This document shows, one piece after another, positions 43,090 to 51,065 of a stretch of DNA of 64,000 nt (its first letter is position 1; every line of letters begins with the position of its first letter). This DNA comes from Rubrivivax sp. GTDB taxonomy: Bacteria; Pseudomonadota; Gammaproteobacteria; Burkholderiales; Burkholderiaceae. A program made the position numbers and the translations under genes. Location: contig JAEUOZ010000002.1 of assembly GCA_016790225.1 (NCBI GenBank), positions 124,001 through 188,000 of the forward strand. Direction: 5' to 3'. The notes beneath the pieces are model-generated. The model was not told where the DNA came from. It made no database searches and was given only the letters and a program-made list of their open reading frames with translations.

Positions 43090-44633
43090 AGACCTGGCGC
43101 AGCGCTGAACGCCTGTTCGATGCCGCGTTCGGCCCGGGTCTGAATCCGCTGCGGCACCTGGGGGCGATCGGCATGCTGGCCTTCGCCTTGCTGCTCGGCA
43201 GCGGCATCGTGCTGTACGTGCTGTTCGACACCTCGGCGCAGCTGGCCTGGCGATCGGTGGATCGGCTCGATGATCTGCCGCTGGCCAGCGGCCGCTGGCT
43301 GCGCGGACTGCACCGCTACAGCGCAGACCTGCTGGTGATCAGCCTGGCCCTGCACCTGCTGCGCGAGTGGCTGCATCACCACGAACGCGGCTTCAGGCGC
43401 TTTTCCTGGCTGACCGGCGTGCCACTGATCCCGCTGGCCTTCGCCGCCGCCATCGTGGGCTTCTGGCTGAACTGGGATGCGCTGGGCCAGTATTCAGCCA
43501 TCGCCAGCGCGGAATGGATCGACAGCCTGCCCGGGCTGGCTTCTCCGCTGGCGCGCAACTTTCTCGTCTCGGCACAGGTCAGCGACCGCCTGTTCTCGCT
43601 GTGGGTCTTCGTGCACATCGGCGTGCCGCTGCTGATGGTCTTCGGCCTGTGGTTCCATGTCCAGCGCATCTCGCGTCCGGCCTGGATGCCGCCCAAGCGC
43701 CTGCTGCTGGGCACTGTGCTGATGCTGTCGGGCCTGGCGCTGCTGCTGCCGGTACGCAGCCATGACCCGGCCTTGCTGGCCGAAGTGCCGCAGGCCCTGC
43801 GCCTGGACTGGATCCTCCTCTTCATCCACCCGCTGGTGGATCTTGTCGGCGGGCCCTGGGTCTGGCTGGGCGTGGCCGGCGCCGCGCTGCTGCTGACCGG
43901 CCTGCCCTGGCTTCCCTCGCGTCGCGTGAGCCTGCCGGTGGCTGTCGTGGATGCGGCCAACTGCAACGGCTGCCAGCGCTGCTTTGCCGATTGCCCCTAT
44001 GCGGCCATCACGATGAGGACCCATCCCAACCAGCGCGTGGGCCGTCTGCTGGCGGTTGTGGACGCCGAGCTGTGCGCAGGCTGCGGCATCTGCGCGGGTG
44101 CCTGCCCTTCGTCGACCCCCTTTCGCAGCGGCGAGACGCTGGTCACGGGCATCGACATGCCGGCCTTGCCCATCCAGGTCCTGCGCCAGCAGCTGCGCGA
44201 AGGGCTGCAGGCGGCACGGCGCAACGCGCCTCAGGCGCCGGGACCGGTGGTGGTCTTCCGCTGCGCCCGCGGTGCCGATCGGGTCGCGGCCGAAGGAACG
44301 CTGACCTTCGACCTCATCTGCGCCGGACAGCTGCCACCGTCTTTCGTCGAATACGCGCTGCGGGACGGGGCCGGCGGCGTGGCCGTGTCGGCCTGCTGCG
44401 ACGGCGCCTGCGAATTCCGCTTCGGCGAACGCTGGACCGCGCAACGCCTGGCGGGCACACGCGAGCCCCACTTGCGCGCCAGCGTGGCGGCGGCGCACTG
44501 GCGCCTGGTGCAGACGCGGCCCGGGGACGAGGCACTCCTTGCCGAGACCATCGATCGCCTGCGCGATCACCCAGCTTCCCTGGCCCGACCCTCACCATCG
44601 GCATCGTCGCCGGCGGGCAACCCGACACCATGA
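43050..44633 (+). CDS. Cytochrome b fused to 2x[4Fe-4S] ferredoxin and MvhD-like iron-sulfur domain
   Basis: 527 residues. Residues about 30-290 form a bc1/b6-type cytochrome b with bis-His pairs His88/His102 and His189/His203, both spaced 14. A ferredoxin segment follows with CNGCQRCFADCP (305-316) and CAGCGICAGACP (342-353). The end (about 397-490) resembles the MvhD/hydrogenase iron-sulfur subunit: VVVFRCARG, LICAGQLPPSFVEYAL, and ACCDGACEFRFGE with its Cys cluster. This architecture could link quinone or heme b to a ferredoxin-like pool. The gene lies inside the NO-reductase operon, coupled on both sides. I do not know a characterised protein of this build. Confidence 0.85.
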   Translation: MSSIGAGLESPGLKTWRSAERLFDAAFGPGLNPLRHLGAIGMLAFALLLGSGIVLYVLFDTSAQLAWRSVDRLDDLPLASGRWLRGLHRYSADLLVISLALHLLREWLHHHERGFRRFSWLTGVPLIPLAFAAAIVGFWLNWDALGQYSAIASAEWIDSLPGLASPLARNFLVSAQVSDRLFSLWVFVHIGVPLLMVFGLWFHVQRISRPAWMPPKRLLLGTVLMLSGLALLLPVRSHDPALLAEVPQALRLDWILLFIHPLVDLVGGPWVWLGVAGAALLLTGLPWLPSRRVSLPVAVVDAANCNGCQRCFADCPYAAITMRTHPNQRVGRLLAVVDAELCAGCGICAGACPSSTPFRSGETLVTGIDMPALPIQVLRQQLREGLQAARRNAPQAPGPVVVFRCARGADRVAAEGTLTFDLICAGQLPPSFVEYALRDGAGGVAVSACCDGACEFRFGERWTAQRLAGTREPHLRASVAAAHWRLVQTRPGDEALLAETIDRLRDHPASLARPSPSASSPAGNPTP

Positions 44634-45163
44634 CGGCATCGACCCCCAAGACCACGCCGGTCGCCTGGCTGGGCCAGGCGCTGCTCTACGGCCTGCTGGC
44701 GGCCTTCATCGGCAGCTTCTCCCAGTGGCCGGTCTACCACCCGCTGGGCGCCGATCAGGCCCTGATCAAGCTCAGCTTCAGCCGGGTGGGCAAGCCGGTG
44801 GGCGACTGCCGCACCCTCAGCCCCGAGGAGATGCAGCACCTGCCGCCGCAGATGCGCAACCCGCTGAGCTGTCCGCGCGAGCGCTCCTCGGTGGCCGTCC
44901 GGCTGGACATCGACGGCCAGCGCGTGCTCGAACGGGTGGCACCGGCCACCGGTCTGTCCAAGGACGGCGCGGCCACGATGTACGAGCGTCTTGTGGTGCC
45001 CGCGGGCGAGCGACGCATCACGGTGCACCTGTCCGACGATGTGCGCGCCCGGGATGCCGGCTGGAGGAAGGACGCCACCGTCAAGCTCAGCGCCGGCCAG
45101 GTGCTGGTCATCGACTTCGACGCCGCCAAGGGCGGCATCACGCTGCAACAGGCACTGCCATGA
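44630..45163 (+). CDS. Membrane-anchored protein of unknown function
   Basis: 177 residues, start and stop both overlap neighbours by four bases (ATGA). One N-terminal helix (about 15-30) is followed by an extracytoplasmic beta-rich domain with two Cys (VGDCRTLS, PLSCPRE), possibly a disulfide. No heme or metal motif. Its fixed place between the cytochrome b fusion and the second heme-copper protein implies a structural or assembly role in that complex. Family not recognised. Confidence 0.72.
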   Translation: MTASTPKTTPVAWLGQALLYGLLAAFIGSFSQWPVYHPLGADQALIKLSFSRVGKPVGDCRTLSPEEMQHLPPQMRNPLSCPRERSSVAVRLDIDGQRVLERVAPATGLSKDGAATMYERLVVPAGERRITVHLSDDVRARDAGWRKDATVKLSAGQVLVIDFDAAKGGITLQQALP

Positions 45164-46593
45164 ACTCAAGCCTCCTCATGCCTCTGTCCTCGCCCATCAC
45201 CGCGCGCGCGGCGGCGAGCGACTATGCCCTGCCCGAAGTCACGGCCGCCGATCGCCCGCTGGCGCGCGCCTGGCTGCGACTGGCGCTGCTGGCCCTGGTG
45301 GGCTCAGGCCTGTTCTCGGTCCTGCTGGTGCTGGCGCGGACGCCGGGCATCAACCGCTTCCTGCCGGCCGGCGACTTCTTCCGCGTGGCGCTGGTGGTGC
45401 ATGTGGACCTGTCGGTCCTGGTGTGGTTCGTGGCTATTGCCGGCCTGCTGTGGAGCCTGAACCTGCGCCATGACGGGGCACGCTGGCCACGACGCGCGGG
45501 CTGGGCTGCGCTGGCGCTGTGCGGCGCCGGTGCACTGGGCATGGCCCTGGCGGCCTTTGTCGATCCGGGCACACCGGTGATGGCCAACTATGTCCCGATG
45601 CTTGACAGCAGCCTGTTCAAGCTCGCTGTAGGCGTCTTTGCGCTGGGCAGCACCGTCCTGGTCGCACTCGGCCTGCTGCGCCCCGCGCGGGTCGGCTTGC
45701 GGCTGGATGGCCCGGGCGCACTGCGCTTCGGTCTGCATGCCGCCCTGGTGGCCGGCGCCGTGGCCCTGCTGGCCTTCGCCTGGTCGCTCGCCGTCGTGCC
45801 GCGGGATCTGCCGGCCAAGGCCTACTACGAGATCCTCTTCTGGGGGGGCGGCCACGCACTGCAGTTCACCTGGACGCTGCTGATGCTGGTCGGCTGGCTT
45901 GCGCTCGCACAGGCCTGTGGCGGGCGGCTGCCGCTGAGCCCGCGCGTGGTGCTGCTGATGTTCGGCATCGCAGGGGTCAGCGTCTTCGTCACACCCCTGG
46001 CCTACCTCATGCACGATGTGAGCACGGTGGCACACCGTGACATGCACACCTGGGGCATGCGCTTCGGCGGCGGCGTGGCGATCCTGCCGCTGCTGCTGGC
46101 CGCCGGGCTGGCCATCGGCACGGCGTGCTCGCTCTCGCCGAGCCAGCGGCCCCTGCGTGCCGCGCTGCTGTCCTCGATGCTGCTGTTCGTGGCCGGCGGC
46201 CTGATCGGGCTGACCATCAGCGGCAGCAACGTCAAGATCCCTGCCCACTACCACGGCTGCATCGTCGGGGTGACGCTGGCCCTGATGGGCGTCGTCTACC
46301 ACCTGCTGCCACGGCTGGGCTGGGCAACGCCTCAGGGTCGTGGCGCGGTGGCACAGCCCTGGCTGTACGGCGTGGGCCAGTTGCTGCACATCGTGGGGCT
46401 GGTGTGGTCCGGCGGCCATGGCGTGCAACGCAAGGTCGCCGGCAGCGAGCAGGTGCTGCGCAGCAGCGCCGAAGTCGCCGGCATGGCCCTGATGGGCCTG
46501 GGCGGTCTGCTGGCCATTGCCGGGGGACTGTGGTTCGTGATCATCGTCTGGCGCTCGATGCGCCACGTCCCGGCAGAGGCGGCCAGCCGATGA
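45160..46593 (+). CDS. Divergent heme-copper oxidase-superfamily catalytic-subunit-like protein
   Basis: 477 residues, about 12 helices. Retains low-spin heme His81 (VVHVDLSVL) and the HxH pair His363/His365 (IPAHYHGCIV). The helix VI His232 is in GGGHALQF. The usual His-His pair of helix VII is replaced by AHRDMH (His292-Arg293), so CuB may be incomplete or rebuilt with His296. It shares a YVPM motif with subunit I at 39497. It could be a second NO or O2 reductase, or a heme-bearing module without CuB. Coupled to both neighbours by ATGA overlaps. Confidence 0.75.
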   Translation: MNSSLLMPLSSPITARAAASDYALPEVTAADRPLARAWLRLALLALVGSGLFSVLLVLARTPGINRFLPAGDFFRVALVVHVDLSVLVWFVAIAGLLWSLNLRHDGARWPRRAGWAALALCGAGALGMALAAFVDPGTPVMANYVPMLDSSLFKLAVGVFALGSTVLVALGLLRPARVGLRLDGPGALRFGLHAALVAGAVALLAFAWSLAVVPRDLPAKAYYEILFWGGGHALQFTWTLLMLVGWLALAQACGGRLPLSPRVVLLMFGIAGVSVFVTPLAYLMHDVSTVAHRDMHTWGMRFGGGVAILPLLLAAGLAIGTACSLSPSQRPLRAALLSSMLLFVAGGLIGLTISGSNVKIPAHYHGCIVGVTLALMGVVYHLLPRLGWATPQGRGAVAQPWLYGVGQLLHIVGLVWSGGHGVQRKVAGSEQVLRSSAEVAGMALMGLGGLLAIAGGLWFVIIVWRSMRHVPAEAASR

Positions 46594-48539
46594 TGTCGAT
46601 CGTGCAGCGCTCCCTGCGCGCCGGATTCCTGCAGGTCGAGGGCCTGTTCAACCGCGCCTTCGGCGACAAGCTCAACCCGTTCTACCACCTGGGCGCGATC
46701 AGCTTCTTCCTGTTCTGGGTGGTCTCGGTCACCGGCATCGTGCTCTATGCCTTCTTCGATACCAGCGTGGCCGGCGCCTATCCGTCGGTGCAGCGCATCA
46801 CCAGCGGCGGCTTCGGCACGGGCCGCGTGTTGCGCACGATCCACCGGCACGCCACGGATGCCATGCTCCTGATGATGCTCATCCACCTGGCGCGCTACTT
46901 CGCGCTCGACCGGCTGCGCGGCTTCCGCTGGTTCTCCTGGCTCACCGGTGTCATGCTGTTGTGGCTGGCCTATGTGGCTGCCGCCAACGGCTACATGCTG
47001 CCCTGGGACAGGCTGGCGCAGTTCGTCACGCAGACCAGTTTCGAGTGGCTGGACTGGCTGCCCGGCTTCCGCGGCACCTTGATCCGCAACTTCATTGCCA
47101 ACGAACATGTCAGCGACCGGCTCTTCTCGCTGCTGGTCTTCATCCACATCGGTGTGCCCCTGGCCATGCTGCTGCTCGCCTGGGTGCATGTGCAGCGCGT
47201 CCCCAAGGCCAGCACCCAGCCCCCGAGGCCCATCGCCCTGGCGCTGCTGGCGATGCTGTTGGTACTGGCGCTTGTGGTGCCCGTGAGCAGCCACGCCCCG
47301 GCCGACTTGAGCCACTCGCCGCTGGAGCTGCGGATGGACTGGTTCGTGCTGCCGGTGCTGACCCTGGTGCACCAGTGGCCGATGGCTGCCGTGTGGGCCC
47401 TGGTGGGCGGCGGGACCGCCCTGCTCGCCCTGCTGCCCTGGCTGCCACCCAGACACAGCGGCAGCGCAGACCAGATCACCCTGCACCCAGGCCCGGTGCG
47501 CATCAGCGCGCGCAGCGGCGAAACCCTGCTGGATGCCGGGCTGCGCGCCGGATTGGCGCTGCCCTACGACTGCCGGGCGGGGGGCTGCGGCGTGTGCAGC
47601 TGCACCATCCTGAACGGCAGCGTGGAGCTGGGCGCCTTCCAGGACGCCGCGCTCACACCGGCGATGCGCGCACGCGGCCAGGCGCTGATGTGCTGCGCCA
47701 CGGCGCTTGGAGACGTGGAGCTCGAGATCGGCGGCGTGAGCAGCCTCGCCGAGCCAGCGGCCGCCGATCAACCACGCCGCTTCAGCGCCCACGTCCGGTC
47801 CCTTGAACGTCTGGCGCCCGAGCTGATGCTGCTGCATCTGGCCTTGCCTCCAGGCGAGCATCTGGCCTTCAAGGCGGGCCAGTACCTCAACGTCATCCTG
47901 GAGGACGGCGCCCGGCGCGCCTTCTCCTTCGCGAATGCACCTTCTGCGGAGTCTTCGTCTGTGACCCGCTTCGATGGCGAACGCATCGAACTGCATGTCC
48001 GCCTGATTCCCGGCGGCCGCTTCACCACGCACGTCTTCCACGCCATGAAGCCGGGCGACCGCCTCGACATCGAGGGACCGCTGGGTCGCTTCGCGATGAA
48101 CGACAGCAGCCGGCCCATCCTCTTCGTGGCCGGCGCCACGGGCTTCGCCCCGGTCAAGAGCCTCCTCGAAGACGCCTTCCGTCGTGGCGTTCAGCGTCCG
48201 ATGACCCTCTACTGGGGCGCGCGGCGCCAGCAGGATCTCTACCTGCAGGATCTCGTGCGGGGCTGGGAGCGCGACCACCCCGGCTTCCACTACGTGCCGG
48301 TGCTCTCCGAGGCCGCTGACGATCCGGGCTGGAGCGGCCGCCGAGGGCTGGTCCATCAGGCCGTCCTGGAAGACCACCCGACCCTGGCCGGCCACGAGAT
48401 CTATGCCTGCGGATCCGTGCGGATGGTGCAGGCCGCGGTGCCGGACTTCCTGAACCATGGGCTGGACGAGCAGTCCTGCTTCTCCGACGCCTTCACACCC
48501 AACGCAGCGTCATCGGCCCAGCCAGGGCCTTCTGCGTAG
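46590..48539 (+). CDS. Cytochrome b fused to [2Fe-2S] ferredoxin and NAD(P)H:flavin reductase
   Basis: 649 residues. Cytochrome b part about 1-285 with His85/His99 and His186/His200. Plant-type [2Fe-2S] about 296-385 with DCRAGGCGVCSC (Cys328, 333, 336) and a late Cys near 368. FNR-type reductase about 395-630 with RRAFSFANAP (FAD), GATGFAPVKSLLE (NAD(P)H) and IYACGSVRMV. It could pass electrons from NAD(P)H into the heme b chain, or reverse. It overlaps the preceding gene (ATGA) and closes the operon. Resemblance of the soluble half is to CDP-6-deoxyglucoseen reductase-type enzymes. Confidence 0.88.
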   Translation: MMSIVQRSLRAGFLQVEGLFNRAFGDKLNPFYHLGAISFFLFWVVSVTGIVLYAFFDTSVAGAYPSVQRITSGGFGTGRVLRTIHRHATDAMLLMMLIHLARYFALDRLRGFRWFSWLTGVMLLWLAYVAAANGYMLPWDRLAQFVTQTSFEWLDWLPGFRGTLIRNFIANEHVSDRLFSLLVFIHIGVPLAMLLLAWVHVQRVPKASTQPPRPIALALLAMLLVLALVVPVSSHAPADLSHSPLELRMDWFVLPVLTLVHQWPMAAVWALVGGGTALLALLPWLPPRHSGSADQITLHPGPVRISARSGETLLDAGLRAGLALPYDCRAGGCGVCSCTILNGSVELGAFQDAALTPAMRARGQALMCCATALGDVELEIGGVSSLAEPAAADQPRRFSAHVRSLERLAPELMLLHLALPPGEHLAFKAGQYLNVILEDGARRAFSFANAPSAESSSVTRFDGERIELHVRLIPGGRFTTHVFHAMKPGDRLDIEGPLGRFAMNDSSRPILFVAGATGFAPVKSLLEDAFRRGVQRPMTLYWGARRQQDLYLQDLVRGWERDHPGFHYVPVLSEAADDPGWSGRRGLVHQAVLEDHPTLAGHEIYACGSVRMVQAAVPDFLNHGLDEQSCFSDAFTPNAASSAQPGPSA

Positions 48540-48590
48540 CAGGATGCCGCAGAGCGGCCAGGAGTCAGGGCGGCGCGGGCTGCTGCTGCG

Positions 48591-49730
48591 TCAACACACC
48601 GCTTGCTGCGGCGCCTTCAGCGGCGCAACGGCGGCCTGTCTCGATGGCGCGCACCGGGCCAGCAACAAGCTCAGCAGCAGGACCATGGCCGCCGCGCCGC
48701 CGGCATGGACCAGGGCCGCGGCCAGAGGCCAGCCCAGCACGATGTTGGACAGCCCCGTGAGCAGTTGCAGCAGCGTCAGGCCGATCAGGCCCGCACCGAA
48801 GCGTCGCGCTTCGGGCAGGTCCTGCCGGCGCAGTCTCAGACCCAGCACCAGCAGCGCCAGCGCCGCCACCACGGCAAACCAGCGATGGACAAAGTGGATC
48901 GCCACCAGGGCCTCAAAGGACAGCAACTCGCCATCGGCACGATGGCCCAGTTCTCGAAACGGCGCGAAGCCGTTGCGGAAGTCCATCGAAGGCCACCACT
49001 GCGCGTGGCAGGTCGGAAAGTCCGGGCAGGCCAGTACCGCATAGTTGGTGCTGACCCATCCGCCCAGGGTGATCTGCAGAGCCAGGATTCCCAGCGTCAC
49101 CAGCGCCAGACGGCGCACACCGCACGCCAGTGCGAAGGGACGCGCACGGTAGCGTTCATGCTGCACCGCAAGCAGGGCCAGCAACAGCAAACCCCCCAGC
49201 AGATGGGCGGTGACGATCGCCGGGTAGAGCTTCCAGGTCACGGTGTAGCGGCCGAAGAGCCCCTGAATCACCACCCACAGCAAGGTCAGCGTGGGCCACC
49301 AGGGCGAGTGCGGCAGCTCGCGACGCCGCAGCCAGCTCACGGCTGCCATCACCAGGATCAGCACACCCACGCTCATGGCCAGGTAACGGTGGATCATCTC
49401 GATCCAGGCCTTGTTCCAGGTCACCGGACCCGATGGCATGGCCTGCTCGGCCGCGGCGATCTGCGAGGCTGCACCCAGGGGGCTGGCCTGGCCGTAGCAG
49501 CCAGGCCAATCCGGACAGCCGAGCCCGGAATCCGTCAGCCGGGTGAAGCTGCCGAAGACCATCAGGTCGAAGGTCAGGAAGAGGGTCAAGGCGGTCAGCT
49601 GCGCCAGACGCTGACGGATCGGCGCACCCTGCCGAAGCCAGACCCGCGCCAGAGGAATCATGGCCAGCAGCAAGGCCAGCAGGCCCAGCTTCAAGGCCGG
49701 GGCATAGTTGACGAGCGCGTCACCGTCCAT
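48591..49730 (-). CDS. ctaA: Heme A synthase (Cox15 type)
   Basis: 379 residues, eight transmembrane helices, with both Cys pairs (CPDWPGC and CPDFPTC) and four heme-ligand His (EMIHRYLAM, VTAHLLGG, IHFVHRWFA, ALVHAGGA). It hydroxylates heme O to heme A. The start at 49730 follows GGAG at 6 bases and lies inside the end of the nirDL-like gene, implying coupling to heme d1 synthesis; ATG 49742 is an alternative. It faces the reductase operon convergently. This is the complete Cox15, in contrast to the short one at 37653. Confidence 0.93.
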   Translation of the reverse strand: MDGDALVNYAPALKLGLLALLLAMIPLARVWLRQGAPIRQRLAQLTALTLFLTFDLMVFGSFTRLTDSGLGCPDWPGCYGQASPLGAASQIAAAEQAMPSGPVTWNKAWIEMIHRYLAMSVGVLILVMAAVSWLRRRELPHSPWWPTLTLLWVVIQGLFGRYTVTWKLYPAIVTAHLLGGLLLLALLAVQHERYRARPFALACGVRRLALVTLGILALQITLGGWVSTNYAVLACPDFPTCHAQWWPSMDFRNGFAPFRELGHRADGELLSFEALVAIHFVHRWFAVVAALALLVLGLRLRRQDLPEARRFGAGLIGLTLLQLLTGLSNIVLGWPLAAALVHAGGAAAMVLLLSLLLARCAPSRQAAVAPLKAPQQAVC

Positions 49731-50796
49731 CGGGTGCTCCATCGGCAGCCCCGCGGAGCGCTGCGCCCTGCAGCGGCCGGGCCTCGGACGGGCCTGCGTC
49801 CGGCGGCGGGTCGATGTCGGCAAACAGCAGCGGCTCGTCGCGCACGTGGTAGCTGCGCACGGCCCACAGGTCGTGGCGGCTGTGCTGCAGGCCGGCAGCC
49901 TGCAGCGCACGGCCCAGCAGCGGCAGCGCCACGCCCGGCAGCCAGGCCGCCGTGACCAGGCTGGGTCCGCCATCGCCAGGCCAGGTGCGCAGGCTCAGCA
50001 CGCCCGGAAAGGCCCGCAGCACCTGCTGCGCCGCATCGGAAGGCGGCTCGCCCCACAGCGCCGCGACGGTGTGCAGGCTCTGCGAACGCAAGGGCCGTGG
50101 CGCCAGGCCCATGTGGGCGAGCCGCCCGGCGCGTTGCCAGCGGCGCAGCGTCAGCACCAGATCGCGCTCGCTGCGTTGCAGCTGCCAGGCCGCAGCCCGA
50201 TAGGGGCGGGCCACCACCGGCAAGCCCGTCTCGCACAGGCGGGCCAGCTGCGGGTCGGAACAGGGGCCGTCGCGCTGCCCGCAGGCGCAGCGGTGCTCGG
50301 CAGACAGCTCGGCGCGGGTCGACTGCTGCCAGCCCATCCAGGGTGCGGCCCGCTGCAGAGCCTGAACCTGGGCGTTGGCTGTCTCGGGGCTGCGCGCCAC
50401 CAGATCGAACCACAGCCGCGGAAGGGCGGGCCCGTCGTGGCCGTGGCCGCTGGCCAGGACCTGCTCGCGCTCGTGCCAGGCCGTCAAGCCCGGAAGGGCT
50501 GTCAGCGCAGCCTGCACGGCCGGGGCATCGCCGCCCTGTTGCGTGCTCCACATGCGCCAGCTCTGCAGGTGCAGTGCTTCCGGCCAGTGCGCCGAGATGC
50601 CGGCTGCCAGGCCCTCGGCATCGAGCGCCTGGCACTGGTGCAGGACCTCGCGCACGCTGCTGCCCAGGCGCCGTGCCACGGCACGAAACGGCGTGGGCTC
50701 CAGCGGAAAGCCCTGCTGCCAGTCGTGCAGCAGCGCGTGCTTCAGGCCGGCACGGCGCAAGCGATCGGGCGGGTCTGCACTGGGAAAGTCAGGCAT
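49720..50796 (-). CDS. nirDL: Fused siroheme decarboxylase-like protein (NirDL type), heme d1 biosynthesis
   Basis: 358 residues with two AsnC-like halves, the architecture of fused NirD-NirL. Half 1 starts LLHDWQQGFPLEPTPFRAVA with the NirD-type helix-turn-helix. Half 2 starts LCETGLPVVARPYRAAAWQL and continues to AVRSYHVRDEPLLFAD. The family decarboxylates siroheme on the way to heme d1, required by NirS. AGGAG precedes ATG 50796. No separate nirG, nirH, nirE or nirJ is in the window. It is divergent from the TonB receptor with an FNR-type box between, and coupled to cox15. Confidence 0.82.
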   Translation of the reverse strand: MPDFPSADPPDRLRRAGLKHALLHDWQQGFPLEPTPFRAVARRLGSSVREVLHQCQALDAEGLAAGISAHWPEALHLQSWRMWSTQQGGDAPAVQAALTALPGLTAWHEREQVLASGHGHDGPALPRLWFDLVARSPETANAQVQALQRAAPWMGWQQSTRAELSAEHRCACGQRDGPCSDPQLARLCETGLPVVARPYRAAAWQLQRSERDLVLTLRRWQRAGRLAHMGLAPRPLRSQSLHTVAALWGEPPSDAAQQVLRAFPGVLSLRTWPGDGGPSLVTAAWLPGVALPLLGRALQAAGLQHSRHDLWAVRSYHVRDEPLLFADIDPPPDAGPSEARPLQGAALRGAADGAPDGR

Positions 50797-50882
50797 GGGC
50801 GGTCTCCTCATCGGGAAGACAGGACCGGCTGCGGGGCAGACACGGCGGGGGCCGATGCTGCGTCGCATGGGCCCTGCTTTCC

Positions 50883-50896
50883 TTGAACCGGTTCAA
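50883..50896. promoter_or_regulatory. FNR/Dnr-type box between nirDL and the TonB-dependent receptor
   Basis: Perfect palindrome TTGAACCGGTTCAA, centred 94 bases from the nirDL start and about 176 bases from the receptor start. The remaining part of the 269-base gap shows no other element I can support. Confidence 0.75.
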
Positions 50897-51065
50897 GGGC
50901 AGGTGCGGCCGCGCTGGGCCCGATGCATGCCTTGATGGGGGTCAAGCCGGCATCTCAGGCCGGGGCCTGACGCGCAAAAGGCAAGACAGATCAAGGATCG
51001 CGCCCCGCCTGGCGTCGGATCGTTGCGGCTGTTCAGCCACACGCCACAGCACTGCGAGGAGAGCC

